A stretch of DNA of 64,000 nt, taken from contig JAUPFV010000004.1 in assembly GCA_036936605.1 (NCBI GenBank), positions 185,460,807 to 185,524,806 on the forward strand, in the 5' to 3' direction. Positions 1 to 10,641 of the stretch are shown piece after piece. The notes under the pieces are model-generated. The model saw only the letters and a program-made list of their open reading frames with translations, was not told the DNA's origin and ran no database searches. Source of the DNA: Limnanthes douglasii subsp. nivea (taxonomy: Eukaryota; Streptophyta; Magnoliopsida; Brassicales; Limnanthaceae). The stretch's first letter is position 1. The number at the start of each line of letters is the position of its first letter. Both the position numbers and the translations under genes were made by a program.

Positions 1-626
1 ATTTTATATTATATTTTTTAAGTTCACTATCGTTTGCATGTATTTCAACCAGTTATTTAGCTCACTACCATTGTAACTGATAATTTATAATAGATAAGTC
101 TCAATCATATGTTTCGCCATCATAAATGGAAAATTTAAAATATAGCATATAGATAAATCTTTAAAGCAGAAGAAATATTACACACAAGAAGGATTCAAAA
201 TATGAGATATGAGGTACCATGCGCCTTCAAATGGGGTAACAAAACCATATCACAAGAAAAACTAAAAAAAGACCACACATGCAAACATACATCCTTAATA
301 ACCACATAAAACAAATAATCCAAAAAATAATAACATGCACGAAGATTAACTATGTAATCGAGTGTTAGTCTTCAAGTTGTGATCACCATCGCGCTCCTTG
401 ATCAGGGCCACAAGTGTACTGAAAGGCCTTACACATTATCTTTTATTGAAGACTCGGGATGAGAGAAGACTAGGTGAATATCTGTATGTGATAAAGTTCT
501 CGGGCTGGAAGATGTCTATAAAGTGACGTCATTGCTCAGCAATTTCAAAGTTACAATCGTTAGGTCTGTGAAGACGGTTGAGAGAATATCGCAAGTACAA
601 TGTCAACTCCCATTGAGCCTTAAAAC
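1..626. other. Unassigned left flank with exon-like minus-strand frames
   Basis: AT-rich DNA into which CRM-A inserted. On the minus strand one frame is open from about 624 down to a TAA at 436-438, with a single internal TGA at 529-531. It contains motifs such as WELTLYLRYSLNRLHRP and FQPENFITYRYSPSLL. A second short frame ends at 346-348 with KERDGDHNLKTNTRLHS and is preceded by a possible TTTCAG acceptor near 428. I do not recognise the protein. It may be a decayed host gene or an old transposon exon. Nothing else is visible in this stretch. Confidence 0.2.
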
Positions 627-631
627 ATTTG

Positions 632-1502
632 TGATGTGATCCTAGATGACACAAGGAGCTTAGAACATGGAAATGTGTAAGAACCAGATGAACAACTTGA
701 AAAAGAAGATGAGCTTGAAGTTGAAGATATTCTTATTTTACCGGGTGGTCCAACAACTCGATCAAGAGAAAAATAATTTAAGAAAGCTGTTGGAGGATTG
801 TTTAATCAACTAGAGAATCCACGTGATCAAAACAGCAAGTATGGTGGAAAAGCTTGTCAAACCACTTTGGTCTTGATTCAAGCTAATTGATTTCAACAAA
901 TGAGAAAGTGTCTCGATTGTACTCTTTTTCCCTTGTTCAAGTTTTGTCCCAATGGGTTTTCTTGGCAAGGTTTTTAATGAGGCAATTGTTTCACTTCAGC
1001 ATTGCCCATTTGTTGAAATAAAAGCCCAAGGCCCATCTACACCAAAAGCCACGTCCTTGGAGGAGGGAAGGGTCTGATTTCCAGCTTATATCATTAATAC
1101 TTTGTAATTTCAATATTAAAGCATTTTGTTTCCAAGAAAAGCCTTAATTGTTTTAGAGGCATGCATTATGTTTCCAAGAACAGCCTTAATTGTGTTCAAG
1201 ACTAGTTCTTTCTCCTATAAAAACTATGGACTCAGAATTCTAATGGTTAGAGTATCTTTGATTTTGAAAAAACTTCTGAAGTTTTACTCTTCTCTTGTTG
1301 GTGTGTAATATCCACAAGAAAACCTGTTCTTCATTTGGTGCGTCATATCCAAAGGAAGATCAGTTGGAATATCAAAGGCCTTTCCACAACCTTTGTGTGA
1401 CCTATCAATCCACATCCTTTGATCCTTGAATCCTTTTGGGTTCCTGGTTGCAAAGTTATCCCTATCCCATTTCAGAGTGCCGATTCTAGGAGGAGTTTAT
1501 CA
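632..1502 (+). repeat. 5' LTR of CRM-A
   Basis: 871 bp, TG...CA termini, matched by 6228-7098. The first ~260 bp duplicate the integrase C-terminal coding sequence that lies in the 3' LTR, here out of context and carrying a TAA where the 3' copy reads on. An internal near-duplicate of about 43 bp (TTTCCAAGAAAAGCC type) occurs twice around 1129-1200. A TATA box and several pyrimidine runs follow. Confidence 0.93.
1216..1222 (+). promoter_or_regulatory. Putative LTR TATA box (TATAAAA)
   Basis: TATAAAA preceded by a pyrimidine-rich stretch in the 5' LTR. The same CTCCTATAAAAACTATG context is kept in all CRM LTR copies in this window, including the minus-strand copy. Its position in the second half of the LTR fits a Pol II core promoter defining the start of R. 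Confidence 0.5.
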
Positions 1503-1504
1503 AG

Positions 1505-1516
1505 TGGTATCAGAGC
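1505..1516 (+). other. Primer binding site, initiator tRNA-Met type
   Basis: TGGTATCAGAGC begins two bases after the LTR end. This matches the complement of the 3' end of plant initiator tRNA-Met, the usual minus-strand primer of many plant Ty3/gypsy and copia elements. The same sequence follows the LTR in CRM-B (41163) and, on the minus strand, CRM-C (54333-54344). Confidence 0.85.
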
Positions 1517-1833
1517 AACATTCTGAAAGTTGAGTATTCTCTTTCTCATTAATTTTTCTTCATCTATTTTATATTATCAGTTTGTTTGTGAAGATTTGAG
1601 TGTTAGTGTGATGATTTCATTTTGAATCACGAAATTATGATCTATTTCACCCCAGTTATAGTTGTTTGAGATTTAAAATCGTAGAAAATCGTTTTTAGGT
1701 TCTGTCGTGAAACTTATCTCTTAATATTCTTAGGAAAACAGATTTGGATATGTTTTATGGTTTTAAATAAAATTAAGAACTTTCCAAGGACTTGTTGCTG
1801 GTGATTTGTTTTTGTTTTGTTTTGTAGAATAGG

Positions 1834-2895
1834 ATGTCTAATTCAAATGATGCAGAAAACAGTAATTTCAATAACAACAAGCTTCTAATTGAAGCTATGA
1901 CAAAGTTGATAGACACCAAGATAGATACCTTTCGCGAAGAGCTTCAATCAAACACTGACCACGAGCGGAACCGTTCACGACAAACTAGTCTAAGAAGAAA
2001 CCATGAACTACCTGAACAAATTAGAAATGAAGCCGCTGATGAATATTATGAACGCATGAGCAATTCGTCTCGAAACAGCCATAGAAGGCACCATAGACGT
2101 ACAAGAGAGGGCAACGAACGTATGCGTGACAATCTTGGAGGTCTCAAGATTAAGATTCCACCATTCCATGGAAAAAATGATCCAGATGCCTATTTGGAAT
2201 GGGAAAAGAAGATTGAACTCGTTTTCAACGTTCAACACTACACAGAGATCAATCGAGTAAGAATTGCTGCTACTGAATTTTATGATTATGCTCTTAGTTG
2301 GTGGGATCAACTAGTTACCTCAAGAAGGCGTAATGGGGAACATCCTATAGAATCATGGGCAGAAATGAAAGCCATTATGCGGAAGAGGTTTGTTCCTAGT
2401 CATTACCGCCGTGAGCTGCATCTAAAGCTGAGGAGATTAACACAAGGAAGCCGATCTGTTGAAGAGTACTATCAAGAAATGGAGACCTTAATGTTGCGAG
2501 CTGATATTTCAGAAGATAGAGAGGCAACAATGTCAAGGTTTCTTGGGAGTTTAAATAGAGAAATTCAAGACAGATTGGAAACTCAGTATTATGTTGAACT
2601 AGAAGAGATGCTACACAAAGCTTTGCTATATGAACAACAAGTTAAAAGAAAGAACTCCTCAAGATCAAGTTATGGTTCAGGGGCAGTAACAATTAAGCCA
2701 AGTTATTCAAAAGATGAGAAGACCAATTATCAGAAAGGAAGCTATGTAGAGGTGAACCAAAAATCTGGAACACCATGTCTATTGATAACAAGGGAAAACC
2801 TAAAGAGGTTGCAATCAGAACTCGTGATGTTAAGTGTTTCAAGTGCAAAGGGATGGGACATTATGCTAATGAGTGTTCTAATAAGAAGATTATGA
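1834..2895 (+). pseudogene. gag: CRM-A gag (capsid), frameshifted at its 3' end
   Basis: Structural protein that would form the virus-like particle. It starts at an ATG read as MSNSNDAEN, the same start in CRM-B and CRM-C. A basic, Arg/His-rich stretch (about residues 55-95) precedes the Retrotrans_gag region with KIKIPPFHGKNDPDAYLEWE and WWDQLVTSRRRNGE, then RFVPSHY and SRSVEEYYQEME. A 1-base deletion near 2774 (CCATGTCT where CRM-C reads CCATTGTCT) throws the frame off. The true reading moves to the frame starting at 2775, so the last ~40 residues of this frame are spurious. In CRM-C gag and protease share one frame, so no programmed shift is implied. Confidence 0.88.
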
Positions 2896-4823
2896 CAATT
2901 CTAGATAATGGAGAAATAATTTCAGAGGAAGAAGAAATTGTCTCTGATTCTTCCGAAGAACACTTAGAGCGACCTGCTAAAGGAGATTTATTGGTAGTTA
3001 GAAGGTCTTTAAGCGTTCAAACAAAAGAAGAAGAACAAGAGCAAAGGGAGAATCTGTTTCACACTAGGTGTCTTGTTCAAGGGAAAGTTTGTACCCTTAT
3101 TATCGATGGAGGCAGTTGTACCAATGTGGCAAGTGAATCTATGGTAAAGAAGCTTGGTTTAAAAACGAAAAAGCATCAAGCACCTTACAAGCTTCAATGG
3201 CTTAACGACAATGGAGAAATGAAAGTTAGCCACGAAGTAGAATTTCCCTTAGCCATTGGTAAGTACGAAGATGAAGTTTTATGTGATGTTCTACCAATGG
3301 AGGCTAGTCACATACTGTTAGGAAGGCCATGGCAATATGATCGAAAGGTTATCCATGATGGATTCACTAATCGCCATACATTTGAGTTTCAAGAAAGGAA
3401 AACCACTCTAGTTCCCATGACTTCACGAGAAGTTTACCAAGATCAAAAGCATATGCAGAACAAGGAAAGTCGGGTAACTAAACATTCGAATTTCTATACA
3501 AAATCTGGCGAGGTTAAGAAAGCATTATTCTCTAAGCAACCTATGTTACTTTTTGTGTTTAAGGAAACTCTTATGAGTTTAACTAACTTGACACCAGTGT
3601 TGCCAAGTGAGATGACTTCTCTCTTGCAGGAATTTGAAGATGTATTCCCTGAAGACAATCCAAAGGGGCTTCCACCAATTAGAGGCATCGAACACCAAAT
3701 AGATTTTGTACCTGGAGCCTCCCTTCCTAACAGACCTGCTTATAGAACTAATCTAGTGGAGACAGAAGAATTGCAAAGGCAAATCAGTAAACTGATGGAA
3801 AAAGGACATATCCATGAAAGCATGAGTCCTTGTGCGGTACCAGTTCTACTTGTGCCCAAGAAAGATGGAAGCTGGAGAATGTGTGTTGATTGCAGAGCCA
3901 TCAACAACATAACAATAAAGTATCGCCATCCTATACCTAGATTAGATGATATGTTAGATGAATTGCATGGTTCTAGCATTTTTTCTAAGATTGATCTTAA
4001 AAGTGGTTATCACCAAATTAGGATGAAAGAAGGGGATGAGTGGAAAACTGCATTTAAAACTAAGCATGGACTATATGAATGGTTAGTAATGCCATTTGGG
4101 CTGACTAATGCACCTAGTACATTCATGTGGTTAATGAATCATGCTCTAAGGGCTTATATAGGAGTTTTTGTTATAGTATATTTCGATGAAATTTTAATTT
4201 ACAGCAAGTGCTTAGAAGAACATGTTCACCATCTGAAATTGATTTTAAGTGTACTTAGGAAGGAAAAAATCTATGCTAATCTTAAGAAATACACTTTTTG
4301 TACCGATAATCTTGTCTTTTTAGGTTTGGTTATAAGTGCAGATGGTATTAAGGTGGATGAGGAAAAGGTTAAGGCAATCCGCGAATGGCCAAGTCCAAAA
4401 ACAGTTGGAGAAGTGAGAAGATCCCACGGCCTTGCAGGATTTTATAGGCATTTTGTCAAAGATTTCAGCACCTTAGCTGCACTACTCACTGAAATAATAA
4501 AGAAGGACGTTGGTTTCAAGTGGGAACAAGCTCAAGAAGAAGCATTTCAATCCTTAAAAGAGAAGCTTACTCATGCTCCTGTCTTGACATTACCTGATTT
4601 TATTAAAACTTTTGAGATTGAATGTGATGCTTCTGGAATTGGGATTAGAGCTGTTTTGATGCAGGATAAAAAGCCCATAGCTTATTTCAATGAAAAGCTT
4701 GGAGGAGCTACTCAAAACTATCCTACTTATGACAAGGAGTTCGAGCTTTGCAAACATGGCAGCATTACTTGTGGCCAAAGGAGTTTGTCATACACACTGA
4801 CCATGAATCTCTCCAACACCTAA
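2775..4823 (+). pseudogene. pol: CRM-A zinc knuckle, protease, reverse transcriptase and RNase H start
   Basis: Residues 21-34 form a CCHC zinc knuckle (CFKCKGMGHYANEC). Protease follows with the catalytic Asp in IIDGGSCTNVAS (residue 111) and the late motif HILLGRPW. RT spans about residues 352-530: [39 protein letters not shown]. The catalytic box reads YFDE (469-472, bases 4179-4190) where CRM-C has YFDD, so the second catalytic aspartate is lost. RNase H begins near residue 616 with [10 protein letters not shown] ~13-base deletion between two GTT triplets at about 4741 shifts the frame, so the last ~25 residues are wrong. Enzymatically dead copy. Confidence 0.9.
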
Positions 4824-6486
4824 AAGGTCAGCAAAAACTTAACAAAAGACATGCAAGGTGGATAGAATTTATTGAGACATTTCCATATGTCATCAAATAC
4901 AAACAAGGTAAAGAAAATATTGTTGCTGATGCATTGTCCCGAAGGTATGCCTTAATCACTACTCTTGAAGCTAAGATTTTAGGATTTGATCATCTTAAGA
5001 GTTTATATGAAAATGATTCTGATTTTGGAAAGATGTATCAAGCATGTGAAAAGTTTGCTTCAGGTTGGTTCTATAGGCATGAAGGATTCTTATTCTTTGA
5101 TAAACGTTTATGTGTGCCTAATTGTTCCATGAGAGATTTATTTGTTAGAGAAGCCAATGAAGGAGGCTTAATGGGACATTTTGGAATAGCTAAAACTCTC
5201 AAGGAAATGCTGGATCACTTCCATTGGCCACATATGAGGAGGGATGTTGAAAGAATCTGTGACAGATGTGCTACTTGCAAATAAGCCAAATCTAAGGTTC
5301 AATCCCACGGTTTGTATACTCCTTTACCTATTCCTACGCATCATTGGAATGATATATCTATGGACTTTGTAGTTGGATTGCCTAGGACTAGAACTGGTAA
5401 GGATTCCATTTTTGTGGTTGTTGATCGATTCTTTAAAATGGCACACTTTTTTGCTTGTCACAAAACTGATGATGCGTTGCACATTGCTAATCTGTTCTTT
5501 AAAGAGATAGTTCGTTTGCATGGCATGCCTAGGACGATAGTTTCAGATAGGGACACTAAGTTTCTAAGTTACTTTTGAAAAACTTTGTGGTCTAAGTTAG
5601 GGACTAAGCTTTTATTTTCTACTACCTGTCACCCACAAACTGATGGATAAACAGAAGTAGAAAATAGGACTTTGTCCACTCTTCTACGTGCATTAATTAA
5701 AAAGAACTTGAAAACTTGGGAAGAATGTTTGCCGCATGTTGAATTTGCATACAATCATTCTATGCATTCTGCTTCTAAGTACTCTCCTTTTCAAATTGTT
5801 TATGGATTTAACCCAATATCTCCTTTGGATCTACTTCCTTTGCGTTTGAGTGAAAGAACTAGCATAGATGGGAAAAAGAAAGCTGAACTTGTAAAACAGA
5901 TCCATGATGATTCAAGGAAAAACATAGAAAAGAAAACTGAGCAATATGTCAAACAAGCAAACAAGGAAAGACGTGACAAAGTTTTTGAGGTTGGAGATCA
6001 AGTATGGGTGCACTTAAGAAAGGAAAGATTTCTAGAAGAGAGGAAGTCAAAATTGATGTCTAGAATTGATGGACAATTTAAAGTAACAAAAAGATCAACA
6101 ATAATGTGTATCAACTTGACCTACGAGGTAAGTATAAAGTGAGTCCTACCTTTAATGTTTCGGATTTGGTTCCTTTTATCGCAGATGAAATGGATTTGAG
6201 GTCAAATCCTTTTCAAGTGGGAGAGGATGATGTGATCCTAGATGACACAAGGAGCTTAGAACATGGAAATGTGCAAGAACCAGATGAACAACTTGAAAAA
6301 GAAGATGAGCTTGAAGTTGAAGATATTCTTATTTTACCGGCTGGTCCAACAACTCGATCAAGAGTAAAACAATTTAACAAAGCTGTTGGAGGATTGCTTA
6401 ATCAACTAGAGAATCCACGTGATCAAAACAGCAAGTATGGTGTAAAAGCTTGTCAAACCACTTTGGTCTTGATTCAAGCTAATTGA
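4748..6486 (+). pseudogene. pol: CRM-A RNase H end and integrase, running into the 3' LTR
   Basis: 4748-5284 holds the RNase H tail ([16 protein letters not shown]) and the integrase zinc-binding region (H..H, then CDRCATC). A TAA at 5282-5284 replaces the Gln codon seen in CRM-C. The DDE core continues at 5312-5578 ([21 protein letters not shown]), is stopped by TGA at 5576-5578 (Trp in CRM-C) and again by TAA at 5648-5650, and resumes 5672-6142. A one-base loss in an A-run near 6090 moves the C-terminal part to 6106-6486. That last part lies largely in the 3' LTR (from 6228) and ends LVLIQAN. At least three stops or frameshifts make it non-functional. Confidence 0.88.
6219..6227 (+). other. 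Polypurine tract of CRM-A
   Basis: GGGAGAGGA ends directly at the first base of the 3' LTR (6228). It is the plus-strand primer site. It also lies inside the integrase coding frame, where it encodes part of QVGEDD, so it serves as both codons and primer. Confidence 0.75.
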
Positions 6487-7098
6487 TTTCAACAAATGAG
6501 AAAGTGTCTCGATTGTACTCTTTTTCCCTTGTTCAAGTTTTGTCCCAATGGGTTTTCTTGACAAGGTTTTTAATGAGGCAATTGTTTCACTTCACCATTT
6601 CCCATTTGTTGAAATAAAAGCTCAAGGCGCATCTACACCAAAAGCCACATCCTTGGAGGAGGGAAGGGTCTGATTTCCAGCTTATATCATTAATACTTTG
6701 TATTTTCAATATTAAAGCATTTTGTTTCCAAGAAAAGCCTTAATTGTTTTAGAGGCATGCATTATGTTTCCAAGAACAGCCTTAATTGTGTTCAAGGCTA
6801 GTTCTTTCTCCTATAAAAACTATGTACTCAGAATTCTAATGGTTAGACTATCTTTGATTCTGAAAAAACTTCTTAAGTTTTACTCTTCTCTTGTTGGTGT
6901 GTAATATCCACAAGAAAACCTGTTCTTGATTTGGTGCGTCATATCCAAAGGAAGATCAGTTGGAATATCAAAGGCCTTTCCACAACCTTTGTGTGACCTA
7001 TCGATCCACATCCTTTGATCCTTGAATCCTTTTGGGTTCCTGGTTGCAAAGTTATCCCTATCTCATTTCCGAGTGCCGATTCTAGGAGGAGTTTATCA
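6228..7098 (+). repeat. 3' LTR of CRM-A
   Basis: 871 bp, same length as the 5' LTR, TG...CA ends, followed by the target duplication ATTTG (7099-7103). It carries the last ~85 codons of the integrase frame (to 6486). Confidence 0.93.
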
Positions 7099-7103
7099 AT
7101 TTG

Positions 7104-7709
7104 TTTTCACATGAGAAAAACAATATTAGAGGATAAAAGATAAAAATAAAATTTATGTTCAATGCTTCTATCGAAGCATATTGAGTTAACTAAAATCACG
7201 GGAACACGAACACGTGATGGATCATAAATGAAAGAGCACAACCCGCTCACGAAGAAGTATTTTGTTTGAGGTAAACCCTTACCCTTTAGAGAACTTTAAA
7301 TCATATAGTATAATGTTGTTCGAGTGGTGTGTTTGAGACTACAAAATACGGTTTCCTAGAGGATCCTTGGATGGATCTCTTTAAGTCCTTATAACACTCC
7401 AAAGATAATAAGAATGCACCATCTATTGGGAGAACCTTGACCTTGTGGAATGTTAGACGAAGCTAGATAGTCCGTTAAATGGATCCAATAGAAGCCAAAA
7501 GACGAAGTCGAAAGATTAATGGTAGAAGAGGGTCTCGTTGGTGCCAAAGTCAAGCGGAGTCTCGTTCGCTAATGACAATGTGTCTCTATCTTGGTAGATA
7601 TGTCATTCTCAATAGATTTCAATAGAATACCTTCATTAATGGGAACGAGGTTTTTGGGAGGATCCTTATTATCGCTAAGGAAAGTCACTCCATATTCAAA
7701 GCTAGAACT
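7104..7709. other. Unassigned spacer between CRM-A and Tat-B
   Basis: About 600 bp with no recognisable gene. Removing CRM-A joins it to 1-626, and removing Tat-B joins it to DNA from 17732. A short + frame (7591-7710) continues as SKLELK up to the insertion point. Possibly part of the same decayed locus as 1-626. No domain recognised. Confidence 0.3.
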
Positions 7710-7714
7710 GAAGG

Positions 7715-8081
7715 TGATGAGTCCGGAAATATTTGCCACTCACTGTAGAAACCGGACAGGGGCAACTTGGACAAAATCCACCCAGTGAATCATCCAAATT
7801 GGACAATAGTACTAAAAACTAATCACCTTTTGACTAAGCTAATTTCTAATCTGCTTAATAAACTAATGGGTTTTTGAACTCGATCCGATTTCATAAGTTT
7901 GACCCGAAAGCCCATGTGGCCCATAATTAAAGGTATAAATACACAGACACTTTCATTAATGAGGGTATTGAAACATTTAATAGAACCAGACAGCTTAAAT
8001 CTCTCACTACAAAACACTTAAATATTTATTACTCCTAAAACATCTGACAAAACTACCCTCAGACGAAAACAATCCACACCA
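7715..8081 (+). repeat. 5' LTR of Tat-B
   Basis: 367 bp beginning TGATGAGTCCGG and ending CCACACCA, matched by 17362-17726. It contains a TATA-like TATAAAT at 7934-7940. The left edge was chosen because it gives a TG start and leaves an exact 5-bp target duplication. Confidence 0.85.
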
Positions 8082-8084
8082 AAT

Positions 8085-8097
8085 TGGCGACCACAAT
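8085..8097 (+). other. Putative primer binding site of Tat-B
   Basis: TTGGCGACCACAA starts a few bases inside the LTR end. A TGG start pairs with the CCA tail of a tRNA. I cannot name the tRNA with certainty. The related element Tat-C has a similar sequence at the same place (AATTGTCGACCAC on its sense strand). Confidence 0.5.
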
Positions 8098-8108
8098 GGG
8101 AGAAGAAG

Positions 8109-10030
8109 GTGCCTGAATCTAGCATTCAAAACCATCAAGAAAAACTAGTTCAGATGAATCCGGACGAGCAGGCAGTACCACCAACTTTGGCAGAAGTGGT
8201 GGGAGAAAACAATGAATATACGATCGAAGAGCGAGACAGATTGAAAGCTGAGATAGAAGCCTTGAGGGCTGCTAAAAGGGTAGAGATGGGCTTGAAAGAA
8301 AAATCAAAAGTGTCAGTCGTTTACCACACTGACAATCCAAGGGAGCATGACATATCAACAAAGACCCATGTAAGCACTTAAAAGACTCATGCTAGCTCAA
8401 AGAAGTCTCACCGGTCTAAACCGGTGGAGAGCTCAGATTCAGACTCAGAATCTTCTAGTAGCTCTTCGAATGAAGATGGAGTTGAGGAGTCCCTGTCATC
8501 CAATAGTGATGAAGGCCGTTCTGAAAAGAAGCAAAAGTTGGTAAAAAAGTATTCAAGAAAGAGGGACATGAATGGAAGGTTGGAAAGGCATTTAGGGAAA
8601 GGGTCATCTCATGGCAATGGCCATGGCCATAGCCATGGCCGGAGACATGTAGACCGACTGTTGATGGATCCTTTCGCTTTTCATGATGAGCCATGTATTT
8701 TTGCAACACCTAATGAAGACACAATATTTAGTCGAGGTCGAAATTGGAGGCAATCGCCATTGTCTTCGAAAATACTGTCCGGAAACCTTCATAAGAGGTT
8801 TGAAAATACGATGGGAGTAAAGATCCAAATAATCATCTGGAGCAATTTAAAAACTTTATGATGAATTTTGACGATGATGATAAGTTGTTTTGTAGAGCAT
8901 TCTCCCAATCCTTTACGGGGAGTGCTCTGAAGTGGTATAATAGCCTGCCACAAGGCTGCATCTGAAATTTTGATACTTTTTGGGTTGCCTTCCGGAGGCA
9001 GTTCGTTGGAAGTAAGGAGGTGAAGGGCAATGGAGACACTATTATCCATTGTGCCCAAGAACCAAATGAATCCTTGAAAGAATATATTAGTCACTTTGTG
9101 AACACCAAGAATGGATTAGCTGATTGCTTTGAACAAGTAGCAATAGCTTCTCTAAGGCAGGGTTTGAACCCCAACAATTTGGCTGATTCAGTAACCAAGA
9201 AGAAGGCCATGACGTGGGGCGGTCTACTGGATCAGGTGGGAAAGCAAGTCAATATGGATGAAACAAAGAAGACCAGGGTGCATAGGCAAGTGAAGTCGGC
9301 TCCAGCTACACCAAATCAAAACTAGAATCAGCCCGGGTACAAGGCTAAGGAAGCCAGACAGGGTCCCAAAAGGGCCAAAGCTCAATCCCACCCAGCACCA
9401 GCTTATAGCCAACAATCCAGAAATAAACGAGAGCCTTGGGTTCAACCAGAGTAGTTTGCTGAATTGAAAGAAAATGTGTCAACCATTTATGACAAAACAA
9501 AAGATGAAGTACATTTCAGGAAGCTAGATGCGCTTCAATCTCCTAGGGAAAGTCGTAATAGTTGTTTCTGTCAATATCATCATGATATTCGCCATAACAA
9601 AGAAGATTGCATTGCTTTGAAACAAGAGGTGCAAAATTTGATTGAAAGAGGAAAATTGGATGCTTATGTTAAAAGGAGTGAGAATAGGCCTGATAGTGCT
9701 CATCGGACCGGCCCAACAAATAATGCAGGTACATCGGCTCCAGATGGGGCTATGGTGATAATTGAAAGGTTCGATGTGGAGTCAGAGTATTTGGATCCTC
9801 ATCCAACCCGGAATAAGGTGGGCGTTATCACAGAACACACCAAGTCGGTGTCCGGGCTCATCAGCTTTTTTGAGTCACTTACCATATTTGGAGGGGGCAC
9901 CATGACTGCACCAACTACTTCTTCAAGGAAGAGCCATGTTCATACCCTGGCTACTCAATTGGAAGGAGACATAACTTCCTCTCAATCGCAAATTTTTTTC
10001 CCTTCATTGTTTTTGATGAAGATGATTTGA
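8109..10030 (+). pseudogene. gag: Tat-B gag region, several broken frames
   Basis: 8109-8381 holds an acidic/charged N-terminal part with EERDRLKAEIEALRAAKR (coiled-coil-like). 8424-8861 has a Ser/Asp/Glu run and a His/Gly-rich stretch (HGNGHGHSHGRRH), then DPFAFHDEPCIFATPNED. The Retrotrans_gag core is split across frames near 8840-9325 (FCRAFSQSFTGSALKWY, then NESLKEYISHFV). 9464-10030 carries a CxxH-H-C zinc motif, CQYHHDIRHNKEDC, and LIERGKLDAYV. Stops and frameshifts separate the pieces. The same architecture, equally broken, is found in Tat-C at 35450-37300 minus. Confidence 0.8.
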
Positions 10031-10500
10031 AGGACATAACTGGTCCCCATGAAGAGGCTGTGCTGAAAAGAGCATCCATTGGGGGCAATGACATTAGACG
10101 AATTTTGGTGGACACCAGTAGTTCAGCCAATATCCTCTTTTTAACTTCCTATAAACAAATGAAGAATCCAGCAGTGATTCAGCGTTCGAACAGGTCAATT
10201 GTGGGTTTCACTGGAAGCTCAGCGGACGTAATTGGGGAGTTTGAGGAGGAGGTTCTGTTGGGCAAGGGCCCTTTTAAGAAGATGATCAGAGTACTTTTCA
10301 TTATGGTGGATTGTCACACGTGCAACAATTCCATTTTGGGAAGGTCTTGGCTCTCCAAGATGCATGTTGTGGCTTCAACGGTCCACCAATGTTTAAAATA
10401 CGCAGTGCAAGGACAAGTGGGAGTTGTCCGGAATAGTCAGAAGATAGCAGTTGAAGGGGCCCCTAGAACTTTGGGGGCAGTTCGGATCAATGAAGATTAG
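10027..10500 (+). pseudogene. pol: Tat-B retropepsin-like protease
   Basis: Aspartic protease domain of the polyprotein. ILVDTSSSANILF carries the catalytic Asp, with the Gly of the usual DTG/DSG box replaced (DTSS). NNSILGRSWLSKM is the conserved late Gly-Arg motif, followed by STVHQCLKYAVQGQVGVVR, typical of the Tat lineage. It overlaps the end of gag by 4 bases in another frame. It ends at a TAG just before the RT region; Tat-C continues differently here. Confidence 0.8.
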
Positions 10501-10641
10501 CAGTTGATGACCCAAGAGCTTTTTCTAAGGAGAAAGCTAATGTCATAGTTCAAGCGGTTGACCGACTTACTAAGATGGGGCACTTAAAGGAATCTCAGTA
10601 CCCTTTATAGACTGCCAACCCGGTGTTAGTAAAAAAGAAAA

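Larger units (their letters stand above)
632..7098 (+). mobile_element. CRM-A: complete CRM-like Ty3/gypsy LTR retrotransposon
   Basis: Two 871-bp LTRs (632-1502, 6228-7098) begin TGATGTGATC and end TTTATCA, and are flanked by a perfect 5-bp duplication ATTTG (627-631, 7099-7103). The primer site matches initiator tRNA-Met and a purine tract precedes the 3' LTR. Order is gag, zinc knuckle, protease, RT, RNase H, integrase, as in Ty3/gypsy. The integrase frame runs through the purine tract into the 3' LTR and no chromodomain is seen, both known traits of the CRM (centromeric) chromovirus clade. By eye the LTRs differ at roughly 25-30 positions (about 3%). The coding region is dead (see entries below). 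Confidence 0.9.

Noticed and set aside
1126..1308. 60-residue frame (start FPRKALIVLEACI) present in all CRM LTRs
   Set aside because: It repeats only because the LTR repeats, starts at TTG, spans the TATA box and is built from a local 43-bp duplication. Not a gene.
2008..2310. 100-codon minus frame repeated at 41666 and, on the other strand, 53440
   Set aside because: Complement of the gag coding region in all three CRM copies. Conserved only because gag is.
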